Below, one piece after another: positions 32,562 to 43,438 of a DNA stretch of 44,821 nucleotides (positions are counted from its first letter, which is position 1; every line of letters begins with the position of its first letter). The DNA is taken from contig JANBPK010001254.1 in the NCBI GenBank assembly GCA_027579435.1, positions 1 through 44,821 of the forward strand, written 5' to 3'. The notes under the pieces were generated by a model. That model made no database searches. It saw nothing but the letters and a program-made list of their open reading frames with translations, and was not told the origin of the DNA. The translations under genes and the position numbers were made by a program. The DNA comes from Candolleomyces eurysporus (Eukaryota > Basidiomycota > Agaricomycetes > Agaricales > Psathyrellaceae).

Positions 32562-33206
32562 TTAGTGATGGGAATGGTGTCGGCCTTCACTAGTTGCGTT
32601 GCAGGTCCAACTATTTAGACAGAATGACTTTGACTGCTTTGTTTCAAACATCTATTCAATGTAATAATGGCTGAATCTTAGTCTGATACCTTGACAATGG
32701 GGTCAAGGTGGCGACTCGGTGGAGCAAAAGGATTGAGACGTGTTGGGCCGAGCGCTGTCAGTGAGGCTCGTGTAATTGACCAGAATGAGACTNGGGTTCT
32801 CCGGTACAGGCTGTAGGGTATAAATACGAAAGGTAGGGAGGCGGACTATGGTGGATGACTATGAAGGGTAAGAGTGAGGCTAACAGAAGGAGGCGAACGG
32901 GGAAGGATAGGGATGACGAGAGTAGGATGAGTGAGGAATACGGATAACGAGAGGTGATATCGTAACAAGCGCTCTCATCTCTTGAATTCTGCTGCCAGAG
33001 GCTTTGAGCACGCGCATACTAAGTTTTTGCCAAATAGAATGTACCGGGGACAGATACATGGGTGATCGAAACAAAACGCCATCCTCAAAAGAGCTTGCAA
33101 CCGGGTGAGGTTGGCCAGATACGCTCGAGCCTTATGCCCAGGATTCTATGGATCGTATTCTGTGAGTCCTTAAATTCTACAGTTTGACATGGCTTTTTCG
33201 GTGCCG
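32562..33206. other. No confident gene
   Basis: A minus-strand frame at 32880-33074 may be a remnant of the C-terminal part of the Hsp70-like pseudogene, but no motif supports this. An N at 32793 lies beside a G run. Confidence 0.3.
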
Positions 33207-34048
33207 TCAAGGTGGTACGAGATTGCCCCATCCGAGACAGTTTTGCTGCTGTTCAACCGCAGAACGCCAGCAAAACATTAGACACGGAGGTTTATAGGAT
33301 AAGCCAAGAGTAGCTTTTGTATGGCTCTCCGGACGTGAAATAGTTACCCCAAGACGATCTGTAGGGTCGGATGTTAGCGCCGGGGCATGTACATTAAAGA
33401 AGCTAGGTAGATATGAACCATTCAAATACCTCTCAACTCGTGTGGTGACATAGCTGGCGCCTTGGAATTAGACTGTGTCAGCAATCAGCAACGTTAACGA
33501 CGGCGCATGGGATGAAAGAAAGAGGGTTAACATCCGGGGATCGATATCTCCTCAAAAGGATCATCGTCCCCTTTACGGAACAAGGATACGTCGATAGTCC
33601 CACCTCCAGCATCAACAATCATAGCACCTGAATTCTTCTGCATAACGAAAGATGAAAACGAAGTTATCAAGAAAGCCACGGTGTGACGCATCCCGTCTCC
33701 GGCAATCGTTGACCTGGTTGAAAGACAGAACAGGAGACTTTCTTTGCCCTCAGTGACGAAGGTGACTCGCGACAATCCTTCGTCTGTCTCCCGAACGATG
33801 GCCACAAGAAATGCAGCCTCTCTCAGCTGGGCTTGCTGGGATCCGCCCAGCAATAAGGGTGCGTCAGCACGCACACGGCATCATGTTCGAGTGATTTACA
33901 TAGCGCTGGACCGTCGTAATGTGTCTCTTGAATGTACTTCTTGACGCACTGGTGAAGATGCCAGATGTAGTCAGCGAGGACTTCAATGATGCTCTTGTTG
34001 GGAGGAAGCGGTGGCACGAGGTCTAAATGTTTGACAACGATCTTCCTC
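33207..34048 (-). pseudogene. HSPA12-like Hsp70-family ATPase fragment, frameshifted
   Basis: Minus-strand exons: 33714-34048 begins just after a cacag acceptor and reads VVKHLDLVPPLPPNKSIIEV, then LADYIWHLHQCVKKYIQETH and CVLTHPY; after a one-base frame change near 33855 it reads AQLREAAFL and SFVTEG-like VTFVTEGKESLLFCLS. After a 76-nt intron (33638-33713), exon 33532-33637 carries MIVDAGGGTIDVS, the phosphate-binding motif of the Hsp70/actin ATPase fold, and FEEISIPG. After a 71-nt intron (33461-33531) comes CASYVTTRVERYLNG. This order is typical of fungal Hsp70-like proteins of the HSPA12 type. N-terminal and C-terminal parts are not seen. The frame change and missing ends point to a pseudogene. 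Confidence 0.7.
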
Positions 34049-35119
34049 CTGTGGGGATAGAGATGTAGGTTGGATGTAGGTCAAATCTGCGATGTAGAGT
34101 AGGGAGTGAGAAAAAAGCTCCTGAAGACCGCAGACTTTGACCAATGAGCTTTTGTCCATCGCTTCTCACCGGTGGCCCTAGCGTCATCATTCGCAGTCAA
34201 TGTAAAGGATGAAAACCGTTGAGATTCATAGACGAGTGCCCCGTTGGCTCACAAGCTCGAGAGGTGCACCACACTCTGAATTATGTCCATAAGCAGTACA
34301 CATGACCATGTTTTGACATTAATGTGTACGCACTTTGCTGGTAGCTTTCGACCTACCACCCGCTGGCCCTACACCCCCAGTCTAGCAAAGAGGCCCAACC
34401 TCTGAGCGTCTGAGCCTCTTTGTCTTTGTTTTTCACGTTTGATAATTATTATTGCTATGCTTATGTTTTTAGCCTTCGAAATGATATTGAAGTTTGTAAA
34501 CTCACTTGTGGATTCCTTATCCCCCGCAGCTCACCAGTCCCTCATATGTTATCAAATTCGATTCGCTCCCCTTACCTCTGTTGTTCTTCCTGAACTAGGC
34601 CGGGTCTTTGGTTGACCTTTCTCAGGTGACCACTAGCTGAGCAACAATAGGATTGATTACCCCTGCCCATCGTCAAGCCCTCTTTAGGGCGGTCTCTTCT
34701 ACTGAGGCGTCATGATCCAAGCATTGTAGCACAGTGTGGCTGAAAAGGCAATCGTTACATGCTAAAACCATCCTGTAATGTCATCCTTTGTTCCCCGCTT
34801 ATTGCAAACCCTACCTCTCAACCCTCGATGCTGCTTCGAGAATGAGTTGCATGCCGACGATTTTGTATGCCACTTTTGTACGCCACTGCGGTTAGCATCC
34901 CCTGTCAACTCGCTGACAATCACCCGCCTATTGTAACCCTCAACCCAATACTATTGAGCTGTCAACAATACTGCCGTCGAGCGCTAAATTTTTGTGCGAT
35001 CCTTTTGTGCAAATGTCAGTAATTGTTTCTGCAGCAGGTTATCCTGGCGCTTGGCTGCACTAGCCTTAAACCCCACCCAGCCAGGCGGCCATATCTCACA
35101 ACCCACCCAACTCTTCCCC
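34049..35119. other. Intergenic stretch between Hsp70-like pseudogene and F-box gene
   Basis: No gene is seen. It contains a diverged dispersed repeat (about 34872-34995) shared with about 39474-39602. Immediately before the F-box start are CT-rich stretches (ctcttcccc), a common context for fungal start sites. Confidence 0.4.
34872..34995 (+). repeat. Diverged dispersed repeat, copy 1
   Basis: Shares cttttgtacgcca-like, gacaatca-cgcctattgtaac, ctcaacccaatactat and cgtcgagcgctaa with 39474-39602, in the same order and orientation, with many substitutions and small indels. No coding content. Confidence 0.6.
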
Positions 35120-36923
35120 ATGTCAAAGTCGTTCGGAAGAAAGCACATAGCCAAGGTAAGTCCATGATGTCAATTTTTAAGCCTTTTATCTGAAAATCAC
35201 AAACAGTTCTACACCCCTATTATCCTTGACCTTTCACTGAAAAGTCGGCGCATTGGGACAGCCAAATCTGTCCCTCCCTCCGTTTCTTTGCCACAGCGTC
35301 GTGAAGTCCCCCACGTAATGAGCTCGTCCAACCAAAGATCGGGTCGCCCGCTTATAAAGAGAAGAAAGATAGAGTCAAACACGTCACCAGGTATGCCACT
35401 GAGGACAGTANTTTTTTTGTGCAATACTGATATGCAGATAGACAGCGATCCCCGTCCTTCAGCTGTGGACTCCTCCACAGGCGGTCAACGCACTTCATTT
35501 CATATCCTCAATCTTCCCACCGAAATCATACTTCATATAATCGACCTGTTTGAGGTTGATTCACAAACAGTCGCTTTCATCGATGCAAGCAAGGCCTTAG
35601 GCGCAATGGCAGTCGTTCCATTTTTCATGCGGAAGCGCGTCATTCGATATCTTTCCAGCACAACCTGGATCACGCTTTCTGGCAAGGAAAGCTTGGGCCT
35701 TGTTCGCTTTCTGCGCCGCTTGCCACGCCAGAAACGCGTCTATCTCAAAGTGGATCTCGCTTTTGTGCACGATTTTCCCGAACTTTTTCGNTTTTTTTTT
35801 TGCCTCCCATGACATATTTGACGCCATCTTTCAACTAAACCCCAAGGATTATCCACTCCTTCGGTCTCCTACCATTGCACCTTGCCTTGCCACCCTTCTT
35901 TCACTCGGAGGATCGAATATCCGCTGCATCTCGTTTGAAATGAGCGAAGGATCCTTCTTCAGCCGTAGCCCGGGAGGCTGCCTTACCCAAGCCCTGGCTG
36001 TTGTGCCCGACATGCCCACCTTTGACGCTTCTCTGGGACACGTCTACTCCTTCACCATCTCAATGCAGTGGGCAGACATTCCACGCTTCCAGGAGCTCTG
36101 CAGGAAACTCTTATCACTCCAAGAACTTGAAAGCTTAACACTCCAAGACATTATCCATCAATCCCAGTGCAATCGGTACCTCAGGCTGGTCACTTCTAAG
36201 AGGCTGGCTGAACTTCATCTCGAATTCGACTGTGAATCGGGAATAGAGGTGCCAAAAGCCTTTCTGACAACACACCCCCACATTCGCACAATTTCCTTGT
36301 CGGGATCTGAAGGATCAGGGGAGAAGTGCAAGCCAATCCTCATCCCATCCGTCCCACAGATTAACGTCAAGTGCTTTTCACCATCCTTCCAATTTGTTTC
36401 CATTGAGACCCTCGAGCAACTCTCCATTTCACCACTAAGTGAATTCGCGTGGAATAGCACCTTCTGCCTCGGGTTGCGTTTGTTTACCGAGTGTATCCAT
36501 TCTCTCACCGAGTACACCTTCCAAAACGTCAAGGTCAACCTGGACTTCCCAACAGGCCTCGCCTATCACCTCTCTCAAGATGATCTCACCTGCAGCTGTG
36601 CAGAACCCTCTATCAACGGTCCTATCATTGGCGTCACCCATTTGACAGTCCGGGTGAGGAAAATAACCAAAGCAATGCTCGTGAGTCTGGCAGGCATTTA
36701 TGTTTCACCTGGGTGGTACTAACAGCGTTGATAGCCTCTGATCCTTCGGTATGTGCACGCATTTCTCGACATTGAAGGATTGTCCTTTGAAGTGTGGGAT
36801 TGGGATCATGCCATTGATGCTTCATGCCTCTCAAATCAGTTTAGTGACTTGCGGATGGGGATGAAAAAGCTCACAGGGATAGCAGGAATTCCAATACTAT
36901 CTACGGCCACCCAATCCAAGTAA
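35120..36923 (+). CDS. F-box domain protein
   Basis: Gene model: 35120-35155, 35207-35390, 35442-36680, 36735-36923, with introns of 51, 51 and 54 nt; all junctions keep one frame, giving about 548 aa. The start at 35120 is chosen because the first intron joins in frame to the downstream ATG at 35318. The N-terminus is basic (RPLIKRRKIE). An F-box begins around residue 94 (FHILNLPTEIILHIIDLF). The rest looks like the leucine-rich, poorly conserved substrate-binding part of fungal F-box proteins (LQELESLTLQDI, LAELHLEFD). F-box proteins link targets to SCF ubiquitin ligase through Skp1; target unknown. One caution: an N followed by a T run at 35791-35801 coincides with a one-base frame change, probably a homopolymer error. 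The N at 35411 is in an intron. Confidence 0.8.
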
Positions 36924-37593
36924 TGTCAGGAACAATTCGGAGGTTGATCGTCCGTCTAATACAAAGTATTACAATTTGTACAAGTAAATCTACTGGTTGG
37001 CTTTGTCCCACCTTTACCCTGTCCTACGCCCGACCCAGTTGCACCNTTCCTATACANANNNGANNTNGGAAGGGGAATCGGAGGTCAACAATCTAGGACG
37101 CATCTCATCGTCAACGGCCTCTTGGAAAAGACGATAACGCCCATGATACTTTGGAACGCATGTAACAGTCTTTGCTGGGCATCCGGAAGGGCACCTCCAA
37201 GGCCAATCCAATACCCGATTGTGGTTTGGCCCACCGTAACAGGCTGGCAGCGCATACAGTGAGGGAATTGTGCGACGTTGAGCCAGACCAGAGTCCAGTC
37301 TAAGGATTCAGCGTATCGTGTAGCGATCTTTGCAAGCCGAGTTTAAGGAGTAGATGTGACTAGTGACTTTGAGTCTGTAGAGCAAATGAAGCAAGGACAG
37401 TCAGCGCCTGCAATTTATGCAGGACACGAAACACGATGGCCGAGGGACGCTGGCCCATGCGCTGTCACGCGACTTCCTTTTTAGATTCGAAATTGTTGCT
37501 AGCACCGACTCGAGCAACAAACTCGATTCTAAAAAGGAAGGTGGCTGAGCACAGACCAGTACATACCTACGCTGTTGTTCTCCACTGACAGCG
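36924..37593. other. Intergenic stretch with low-quality bases and a hairpin
   Basis: No gene is seen. Ns cluster at 37046-37067. A strong inverted repeat lies at 37473-37540 (separate entry). Confidence 0.4.
37473..37540. repeat. 28-bp arm hairpin with 12-nt loop
   Basis: Arms 37473-37500 and 37513-37540. The left arm starts cttcctttttaga and ends attgttgct; the right arm starts agcaaca and ends tctaaaaaggaag. About four of 28 positions mismatch. The loop is agcaccgactcg. No T-run or coding context suggests a terminator; it could be a short foldback element or the remnant of an inverted insertion. Confidence 0.8.
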
Positions 37594-37888
37594 GTAGAAC
37601 TCTGCATCGTAAGTGACTTCGTGAACCTCCATATTGGTCTTTTGCTCACAGCTACCATTAGCGGCTTCTCGACCTCCTCACAGGTCAAGGACGTCGAGTT
37701 CCAATCCATCCACCTCAAGCCGTCCATGAGTCTAATCTGCGCAGTCAACACCTGGAGCTTTTCTTCAGCAGCATTGCTGACGACTCCATTGCTCTTGCTC
37801 CCATTTACCGGACAAACCTTGCCTTTTGGTCATGTGTTGGACGCCAGCGCCCTTGTCGTCCATTTCAGCTCTGCAAGTCCGGCAAGAC
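37594..37888 (+). repeat. Dispersed repeat, second copy (pair with 26385-26705)
   Basis: See the first copy. In this copy a GTAAGT donor-like word follows ctctgcatc (about 37608) and a ctcacag acceptor-like word follows 43 nt later, so the unit may have contained an intron and be a gene fragment on the plus strand. Confidence 0.7.
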
Positions 37889-38352
37889 GTCAGGACCTTG
37901 TCCCACCGACATTGAATCAACACGAAAAGTGTTCTCAACGATACGTGCAGCCGCTCCCGTTAGATCACCATACATCTGATACCTCGTGAAGCTCAGCACA
38001 TAAATTTTGGATCCTGAACCACGACATATTCATCCCCCATCCATAACAAAGAGCTCTATGTAAAATTCGATGTTCTAACTCACTCTAACCCCTCGTCATT
38101 GGGGAGCTTGACGTTCTCGACCTCATTCATCTCTAACAGGTCTGTCTATGGTCTTTCTCTCTTCTATCGTTTCTAACCCGTACGTTTCATCCTAACAGAC
38201 GTGTCAATCGTTCTATCCTCGGAAAGAAGAGCCAGTTACCTTCTGCCGCCCTACAACTCATGCGAGTATACGAAAACCCGTTAGCCAATAGTTGGCAACC
38301 AAGATAACATGTCAATGTAGTCGGACAACTAGCTATGTACCAAACAATGGGA
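37889..38352. other. Intergenic, nothing recognised
   Basis: No domain, repeat or splice pattern is seen. It lies at the 3' side of the minus-strand hypothetical gene that ends at 38353. Confidence 0.4.
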
Positions 38353-39171
38353 TCAATTGTTCCTGCGCACAAGTCGGGCCCGCTTTGGTACGACTTCCTC
38401 TCTTGAGGCTCCGTGATCCGAGATATCGTGCTCTGGACTCTGACCTTTGCGTTTTCCTTTACCCTGACGAGTCAACGTCAGCCGACGAGCCGGTGTGGGG
38501 ACATCGCTTTTTCGAGCCTTCTCAGAGGTGGCCTTCAATTTCAATTTGAGGATGCTGCGCACTGGCCAACACAACTCGTACTGTCTGAGAGCTGGGAAGC
38601 GAGCTATTGCCTGCCAGAAACAGAGGTAATGTGGTCAGTTACCTGCAGCCCAGTCTCAGGTTTTGACCTACAAGTATGCAGACATCTTCAATGGCATCGG
38701 AGTCTTGACCTGAAAACCCTTGAGAGATGTCAAGCTTCTCCTCTGCTTGCTTTCCAACCCACTCCTGCCAGCAGTGAGTCAGTAAATGAATCATCTGGCA
38801 AACAGGCTACTGACCGATAACGCTTTCAGTTCTCTAGAAGGCCAACCCAGAGCCTGCTCAAGCCCGAAACCTCCACTGTTTGGCCGACCTGGTTCTCCTG
38901 GCGGCTTTGCGATAAGAGCTGGACCACCACTTCCAATGGCGGAGCTTTGCACATCTTCTTCACCACATTGGATATCTTGAAACACGGCCACCTTCACTTC
39001 GGGCATGAGCTTCTGGGCATGGAAACTCTCCCTTGTGAACTTGAAGTTGATCTCCGGTGTGATCAGAGGCAGGCTTCCCGGTAGGCGAGTTTCAAAGTTC
39101 TCATCTTGTGTGATGGATGGGAGAGGTCGGTTCACAATAGTCATGGTTTGACCGTTAGGAGTCTTTCTCAT
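38353..39171 (-). CDS. Conserved-type hypothetical protein, intact three-exon gene
   Basis: Exons 38815-39171, 38672-38764 and 38353-38610 join in phase 0 at both junctions (357, 93 and 258 nt; 235 aa), with introns of 50 and 61 nt that have GTCAGT and GTAGGT donors and CAG acceptors. The start ATG at 39171 follows a stop-containing region. The protein starts MRKTPNGQTMTIVNRPLPSI, has a Pro/Gly-rich middle (PGEPGRPNSGGFG), a helical block (EWVGKQAEEKLDIS) and IARFPALRQYELCWPVRSIL, then a strongly basic tail with nuclear-localisation-like clusters (KGKRKGQ, PKRARLVRRNN). I do not recognise a named domain; a nuclear role is only suggested by the tail. The clean frame contrasts with the decayed genes around it. 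Confidence 0.65.
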
Positions 39172-40401
39172 TCCCCTATTTAATGGGATTCTCTATTGTT
39201 ATGACGATCAACCCCATTGTTCTACTCCTTGTGTGACGTGCCTGACCTGTCATTCACGGCTTGAATAAGAGAAAACAAGGTTGTCATATAAGAACAAGGC
39301 TGACGTGAAAGACTGTGGCAAAGCAGGGGTGTCCTGGTACGTCAACAAGCGTGCTTCTCTCATCGACCTCCGGGGTCCTTAGCGCTTGTGGTCTCTTCCA
39401 CAGCTCGGACAACGAGATAGGTAGTTTCCTCCAGGGTCCTAGTGGTGTTTCTTTGGGAATACATGACAACANTTTTTGTACGCCATCAAGGCTACATCAT
39501 GTATCAACTTCTGTTGGCCCTGTTTCATCGACAATCGCCTACTGTAACGCTCAGCCCAATACTATGGCACTGTAAAACAACACCGTTGTCAAGTGCTAAG
39601 TCGCCGTGTGACGACTTTGTACTAATATCCCACTTGCGATAAGTCTCGAATTTGTTCTGTAACATCATTTCTGTCCACCTCATCTAGCTATTTAGGGTCG
39701 TTTTAATTGAGGAGATTCTGAGATTAGGCCCAGCATAGATTGCTCACTTTTCTGGCCGCTTTGAGAACCTCTGAAAAAACCTGCCTCGGCTCAGTCTAGC
39801 TACTTGTACGCTAGTTCAGCGCCTGAGCGACTGCAATCCCCATCCAAAATTGAACACATCACCGCTCTCAACGCCAGTGTCCTGCTATCCTCGTCCTCCT
39901 TCATCCTTCCCTCCACCCAGCTGCTTTTCTTGATCCTTGATTGTAAGAATGTAGTGGCCTGTTAAATTGACAATGAGAGCGTGTTTGTGAAGAGAGGAGA
40001 TTGACAATGTTGAGATAGCGCTCGATATGGTTTGGGGTTAGAGGTAGCTTATGGTGCACGGGGTCGGCCCTTGTTTTCTTGGCCCCACGAATCGTAGCTT
40101 GCACCATAGGATGCGACCTGTTGTTGTCGAAATCGGGATAGGTAGATCGCAAGACATGGCAGACGCCGGAGAGATAAGGAAATGGATAAAGAGGTGTCAG
40201 CAATAAACCAAGACGATGTGGAATCTAAAGACAGACGATATTTGTTACACAACCGAAGATATGATCGCATGCCCGTCGAGGAATGAAGATGGAATGATTT
40301 CTCGGTGGCGTTGAGCTGTAAATGTTGTACTCGCTTGTCGAGGGCAGCAAGATCAAAGTGAAGATGGCTGTCAACCTCCCATCAAGAGCCATGCCCAGGG
40401 T
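39172..40401. other. Intergenic stretch, 3' side of the retroelement
   Basis: No gene is seen apart from the diverged repeat at 39474-39602. A retroelement 3' part with a tyrosine recombinase or integrase would be expected at about 39.0-40.4 kb if the element were complete, but I see no such domain. Confidence 0.4.
39474..39602 (+). repeat. Diverged dispersed repeat, copy 2
   Basis: Partner of 34872-34995. Shared words include tttttgtacgcca, gacaatcgcctactgtaac, cagcccaatactat and tcaagtgctaa. An N at 39472 lies beside a T run. Confidence 0.6.
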
Positions 40402-40779
40402 TTAAAAGCATGCTTGCCAGCGACAAGTCCTTTGGAGGCTCGAAAGTGCGGACACGGTCGAGGGGAGGTGACGTTTATAATCGTCGAGAAGTGAGCGTGA
40501 CAGCATGTCGACCCCAAGGTTGTCCATCGCAGAGATATGCCTGACACGGAGGTCAACTCCTGAAAGGATCATAAACCCGGCAATAGCACGTAGCGGACCA
40601 TTGTGCAGGCTGTTCTTGCTGCCAGCGAGTTCAGAACTTCGATGGAGTCCAGGCTCTCCGCAATAAAGGAGTAATCTCTTTGGGAGTTGGTAAGATGTGA
40701 GGTGGTGGATAGCCGAAAGAATTGCGATGAGTTCTAGGAAGAAGATGTCGATCTTGAGGTTTGGGGGGCATGGTGTCAA
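40402..40779 (-). pseudogene. RNase H domain of the retroelement
   Basis: The frame contains DIFFLELIAILSAIHHL, RLLLYC, HNGPLRAIAGF and DLRVRHISAMDNLGVDMLSR. The glutamate in FFLELIA and the final D in DMLSR correspond to RNase H active-site positions; the middle aspartate region (TDS in functional copies, as I recall) reads CGE here, so the domain is probably inactive. Confidence 0.75.
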
Positions 40780-41049
40780 CTGACAGACAAAACCTTGATG
40801 CCGATATAGCAGAAGGCCAATCCTGCGAAGAGACTGGCGCCGGTCCAGACGGTAACGTCCGCCTGGTCATCCACCCACAACCCGTCATCCACAAAGAGTA
40901 CTCCCAAACAGCCTTGTATAACTGTGGCAAACCAGTCCACGCCTTGGTGGACCTCACGGTGCAGGTAGAGTCTAGCTGATGAATGTTACTTCCTCGACAT
41001 CTTTCTATACATTTCCAAAAGCGCTGGACAAATGGAACTACGTTCAAAG

Positions 41050-42081
41050 ACCAATTAAGGTACCCGGCCAGACGTTGCTACGACTGTAGGGGTCAAGTAG
41101 GGGTGGTTTTCTGTTCTTCTGAGAGTCCGTAATCGCGAGGATCATCTTCTCGATTGAATCGGGGGACAAAGAAATTGCGCCTTGATTGATGTTGACCCAA
41201 AAACCGATGATCTTCAAGTGATCCCCGAATTCCTACTTCTTGTCTTCCCAAGGACAAGAGATCTCATCCCAGAACTGTAGTCAACGGACTTGGGACGGCG
41301 GTCTCTTGTGCCCCTAAGAAGTCATCCATGTAAACGTGGAGGGAAGGGATGTCGAGTTTGTGGATTGCAATCCAGCACATAAGGCCAGACACTGCGCACA
41401 AACATCCAGGGGACGCTTGGTTCCCGAGGACGAGCTGGCGGGAAACGTGGAAGAGATCGTCAACCGAAAATATTTTGCGTGATTGATAGATGCGGTGTGC
41501 TGGTAGGTTCAGAAAGGCGGACGGGACGTCGGATTGAAAGAGAGTGAAGGATTGTCCACTCGATCCACGTGAGTCGACGACATTGTGGAGAACCTGGCCA
41601 AAGGTTCTCATATCATCATATTTGACTTTCGCGTCCTCTCGCCCGTTTGGTCATTGAGACCTGAGGCCGAGTGCTCTGTGATAATCCGAGATTTCTTGTG
41701 CTGCCAACAACAAACCAAGGTGAGGTTTCCATTCCATACTCTGTTTGGTCCTAAGTGAAACCAGGTGACCGAGTTCCATTCGATACCTCCCGCTCTCGAG
41801 ATTCGTGGATGGCCTGCAAATCCTGCGGTTCCTAGGCGAAATTAAGGACAGGGTCTTTGACGAATTCCTCCCATTCGCCACAATCGAAGGGCCAGAAAAA
41901 TTCGCATAAGCCACGCATAACCGACTTGACAAAACCCGGATAGAAGGGCTTCTAACCTGTCGGCGTTGAAAGGTGTTTCGACTTTAATCACATTGCCGAG
42001 TTTGTCTATTGTGCACTGCAGCCTCGTGTCTTCAAGCAGGTTCGGAGGAGATGGGAGACGTTCAGCAGCCTCGGTGTACAA
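41050..42081 (-). pseudogene. Reverse transcriptase region of the retroelement
   Basis: From upstream: LPSPPNLLEDTRLQCTI and VETPFNADRLEALL (near 42030), FVKSVMRGL and FWPFDCGEWEEFVKDPVLNF in a shifted frame, then MRTFGQVLHNVVDSRGSSGQ, FQSDVPSAFLNLP and HVYMDDFLG (YMDD at about 41321-41332), then LKIIGFWVNINQGAISLSPD (about 41140-41215). The two catalytic aspartates are visible. Stops and frame changes separate the blocks. Confidence 0.8.
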
Positions 42082-42127
42082 GGCAGAAGGCGAGATAGGA
42101 TTTTCAGTTGTGAAAGACTGTACAAAA

Positions 42128-42577
42128 CTACGTTTGAACTTTTCCTATTTCTACCTTGACCTTCCTCCTGCATCCCACAACCGGCCTAGCAATTTCACCG
42201 CTTCCTCCACCTTCAGTGTCGTCTCCGCCAGCTTTCTTTCGAGTCCTTGAGCGAAGTAAGGCACGCTGATCTGACCTTGGCTCGATGGGACACTGTGAGC
42301 AGAACCCGTGTCGCCGATTATTCAAGCGCCTGCAAGGCTCATCGCAATCGCCGAGGTCCCATTTGTGGCAAGGAACCGTACGGCGTTTTGCGAAAGGTCC
42401 CGACGAACTAGAAGCCAAAGGACGTTTAGCAGTGGCTGCAGAATGTTGGAAGAGATTGGACATCGACGACAGCGATAGTGAACTGCGGTCATCCAAGTGA
42501 AACGGCTTCTTTGCATACCTAGGCTGTTGAGGAGCAATGCGGAAATGCTTGTCCACAATACTGCGATAGGTGGCCAA
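42128..42577 (-). pseudogene. Gag-like segment with zinc-knuckle-type Cys cluster
   Basis: A 149-codon open frame with a Ser-rich basic region (AKRPLASSSSGPFAKRR) followed by CHKWDLGDCDEPC and a downstream HGFCSQC. The Cys/His spacing resembles the CCCH knuckle that precedes RT in DIRS-like elements of mushrooms. Frame changes separate it from the RT. Confidence 0.6.
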
Positions 42578-43305
42578 TTCTTCTTTTCTGTGTGGATAAA
42601 GTGGCCCACCGCATCACTCCCCACCCTATAGACTTGCATCCACTCCCCTTCATTGGTAACAAACAGTCTTCATACCGACAACCTGGTCCTTCTTGACCAA
42701 CACCATACCTCCTCCAAAATCCTTCGTTTCATTAATGCATGGGAACAAACCTGGCCTTCGATGACAGTATGAAACCTGGCGAACTCGACGTAGTTGTCCT
42801 GAATGACAAGTTTCCAGAGTGACCGAGGCAAAGGCTCGAGTCCAGGATATCCACAGCCTTCTCACCAGAGCAGGCCTGACGAAGCTTCCAAGTTTCGCTA
42901 AGGTGAGAGTCAAGGTGCCGATACAGTTCATAAGAGGCGAGGTATGGTGCGGCAGACAAGACTGAGGTAGGAATGGTTCAGATGCTCGATGTGGCGCTAT
43001 CTTGAGCAAGTTGTAGGATGTCGTGGAGATCTTCAACAATCCTTCAGGGCCGACGACCTTTAACCGAAGAGCTTGAAGCCGATCCACTCGACCTTCCATG
43101 ACCTTCAAAGCGACCTCTTCCAGATCCTTTCGCGCTCTCTCTCGTCTTCTCTCTTCTGCTGATCTGACCCCATCCCGCCGTCGCCTGGAATCCGCCAATT
43201 CCTCAACATCCAACCCCTCGGGGGTGGCATCACAGCTGATTTCGTCCTCACGTCCTTCTCTTTGACGGGTCTACGGGCTCGTAATAGATGCTCCAACTGC
43301 TGAAC

Positions 43306-43434
43306 CTATCCTTCGGATTCGGCTGACATAGCACCGAGACGCAGTACGAGCTCGCCCGGCGTGAGTTCATCATCAGCGACGGCTTGGACGAGCTTTCGAC
43401 ACTTTCGGAACCGTGAACAGGCATAACGTACCAT
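43306..43434 (-). pseudogene. N-terminal Cys-containing peptide of the retroelement
   Basis: ATG at 43434 gives MVRYACSRFRKCRKLVQA, then DDELTPGELVLRLGAMS, stopping at 43306. The arrangement recalls a zinc-cluster-like motif with several expected cysteines replaced. It would continue into the charged frame at 43105-43296 after a frame change. Confidence 0.4.
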
Positions 43435-43438
43435 CGAA

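Larger units (their letters stand above)
40402..43434 (-). mobile_element. Degenerate DIRS-like retroelement (gag-like, RT, RNase H)
   Basis: Read on the minus strand, the parts appear in the expected order: a short Cys-containing N-terminus (43306-43434), a gag-like region with a zinc knuckle (42128-42577), a conserved pre-RT block and reverse transcriptase (41050-42081) and RNase H (40402-40779). Frames change many times, so it is inactive. The combination of RT with YMDDF and RNase H with a DMLSR motif resembles YR-type (DIRS-like) retroelements common in Agaricomycetes. No recombinase was found and no terminal repeats were defined, so the class is tentative. Confidence 0.75.

Noticed and set aside
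40402..43434. An intact retrotransposon
   Set aside because: Frames change repeatedly, RNase H lacks an expected aspartate region and no integrase or recombinase is seen.
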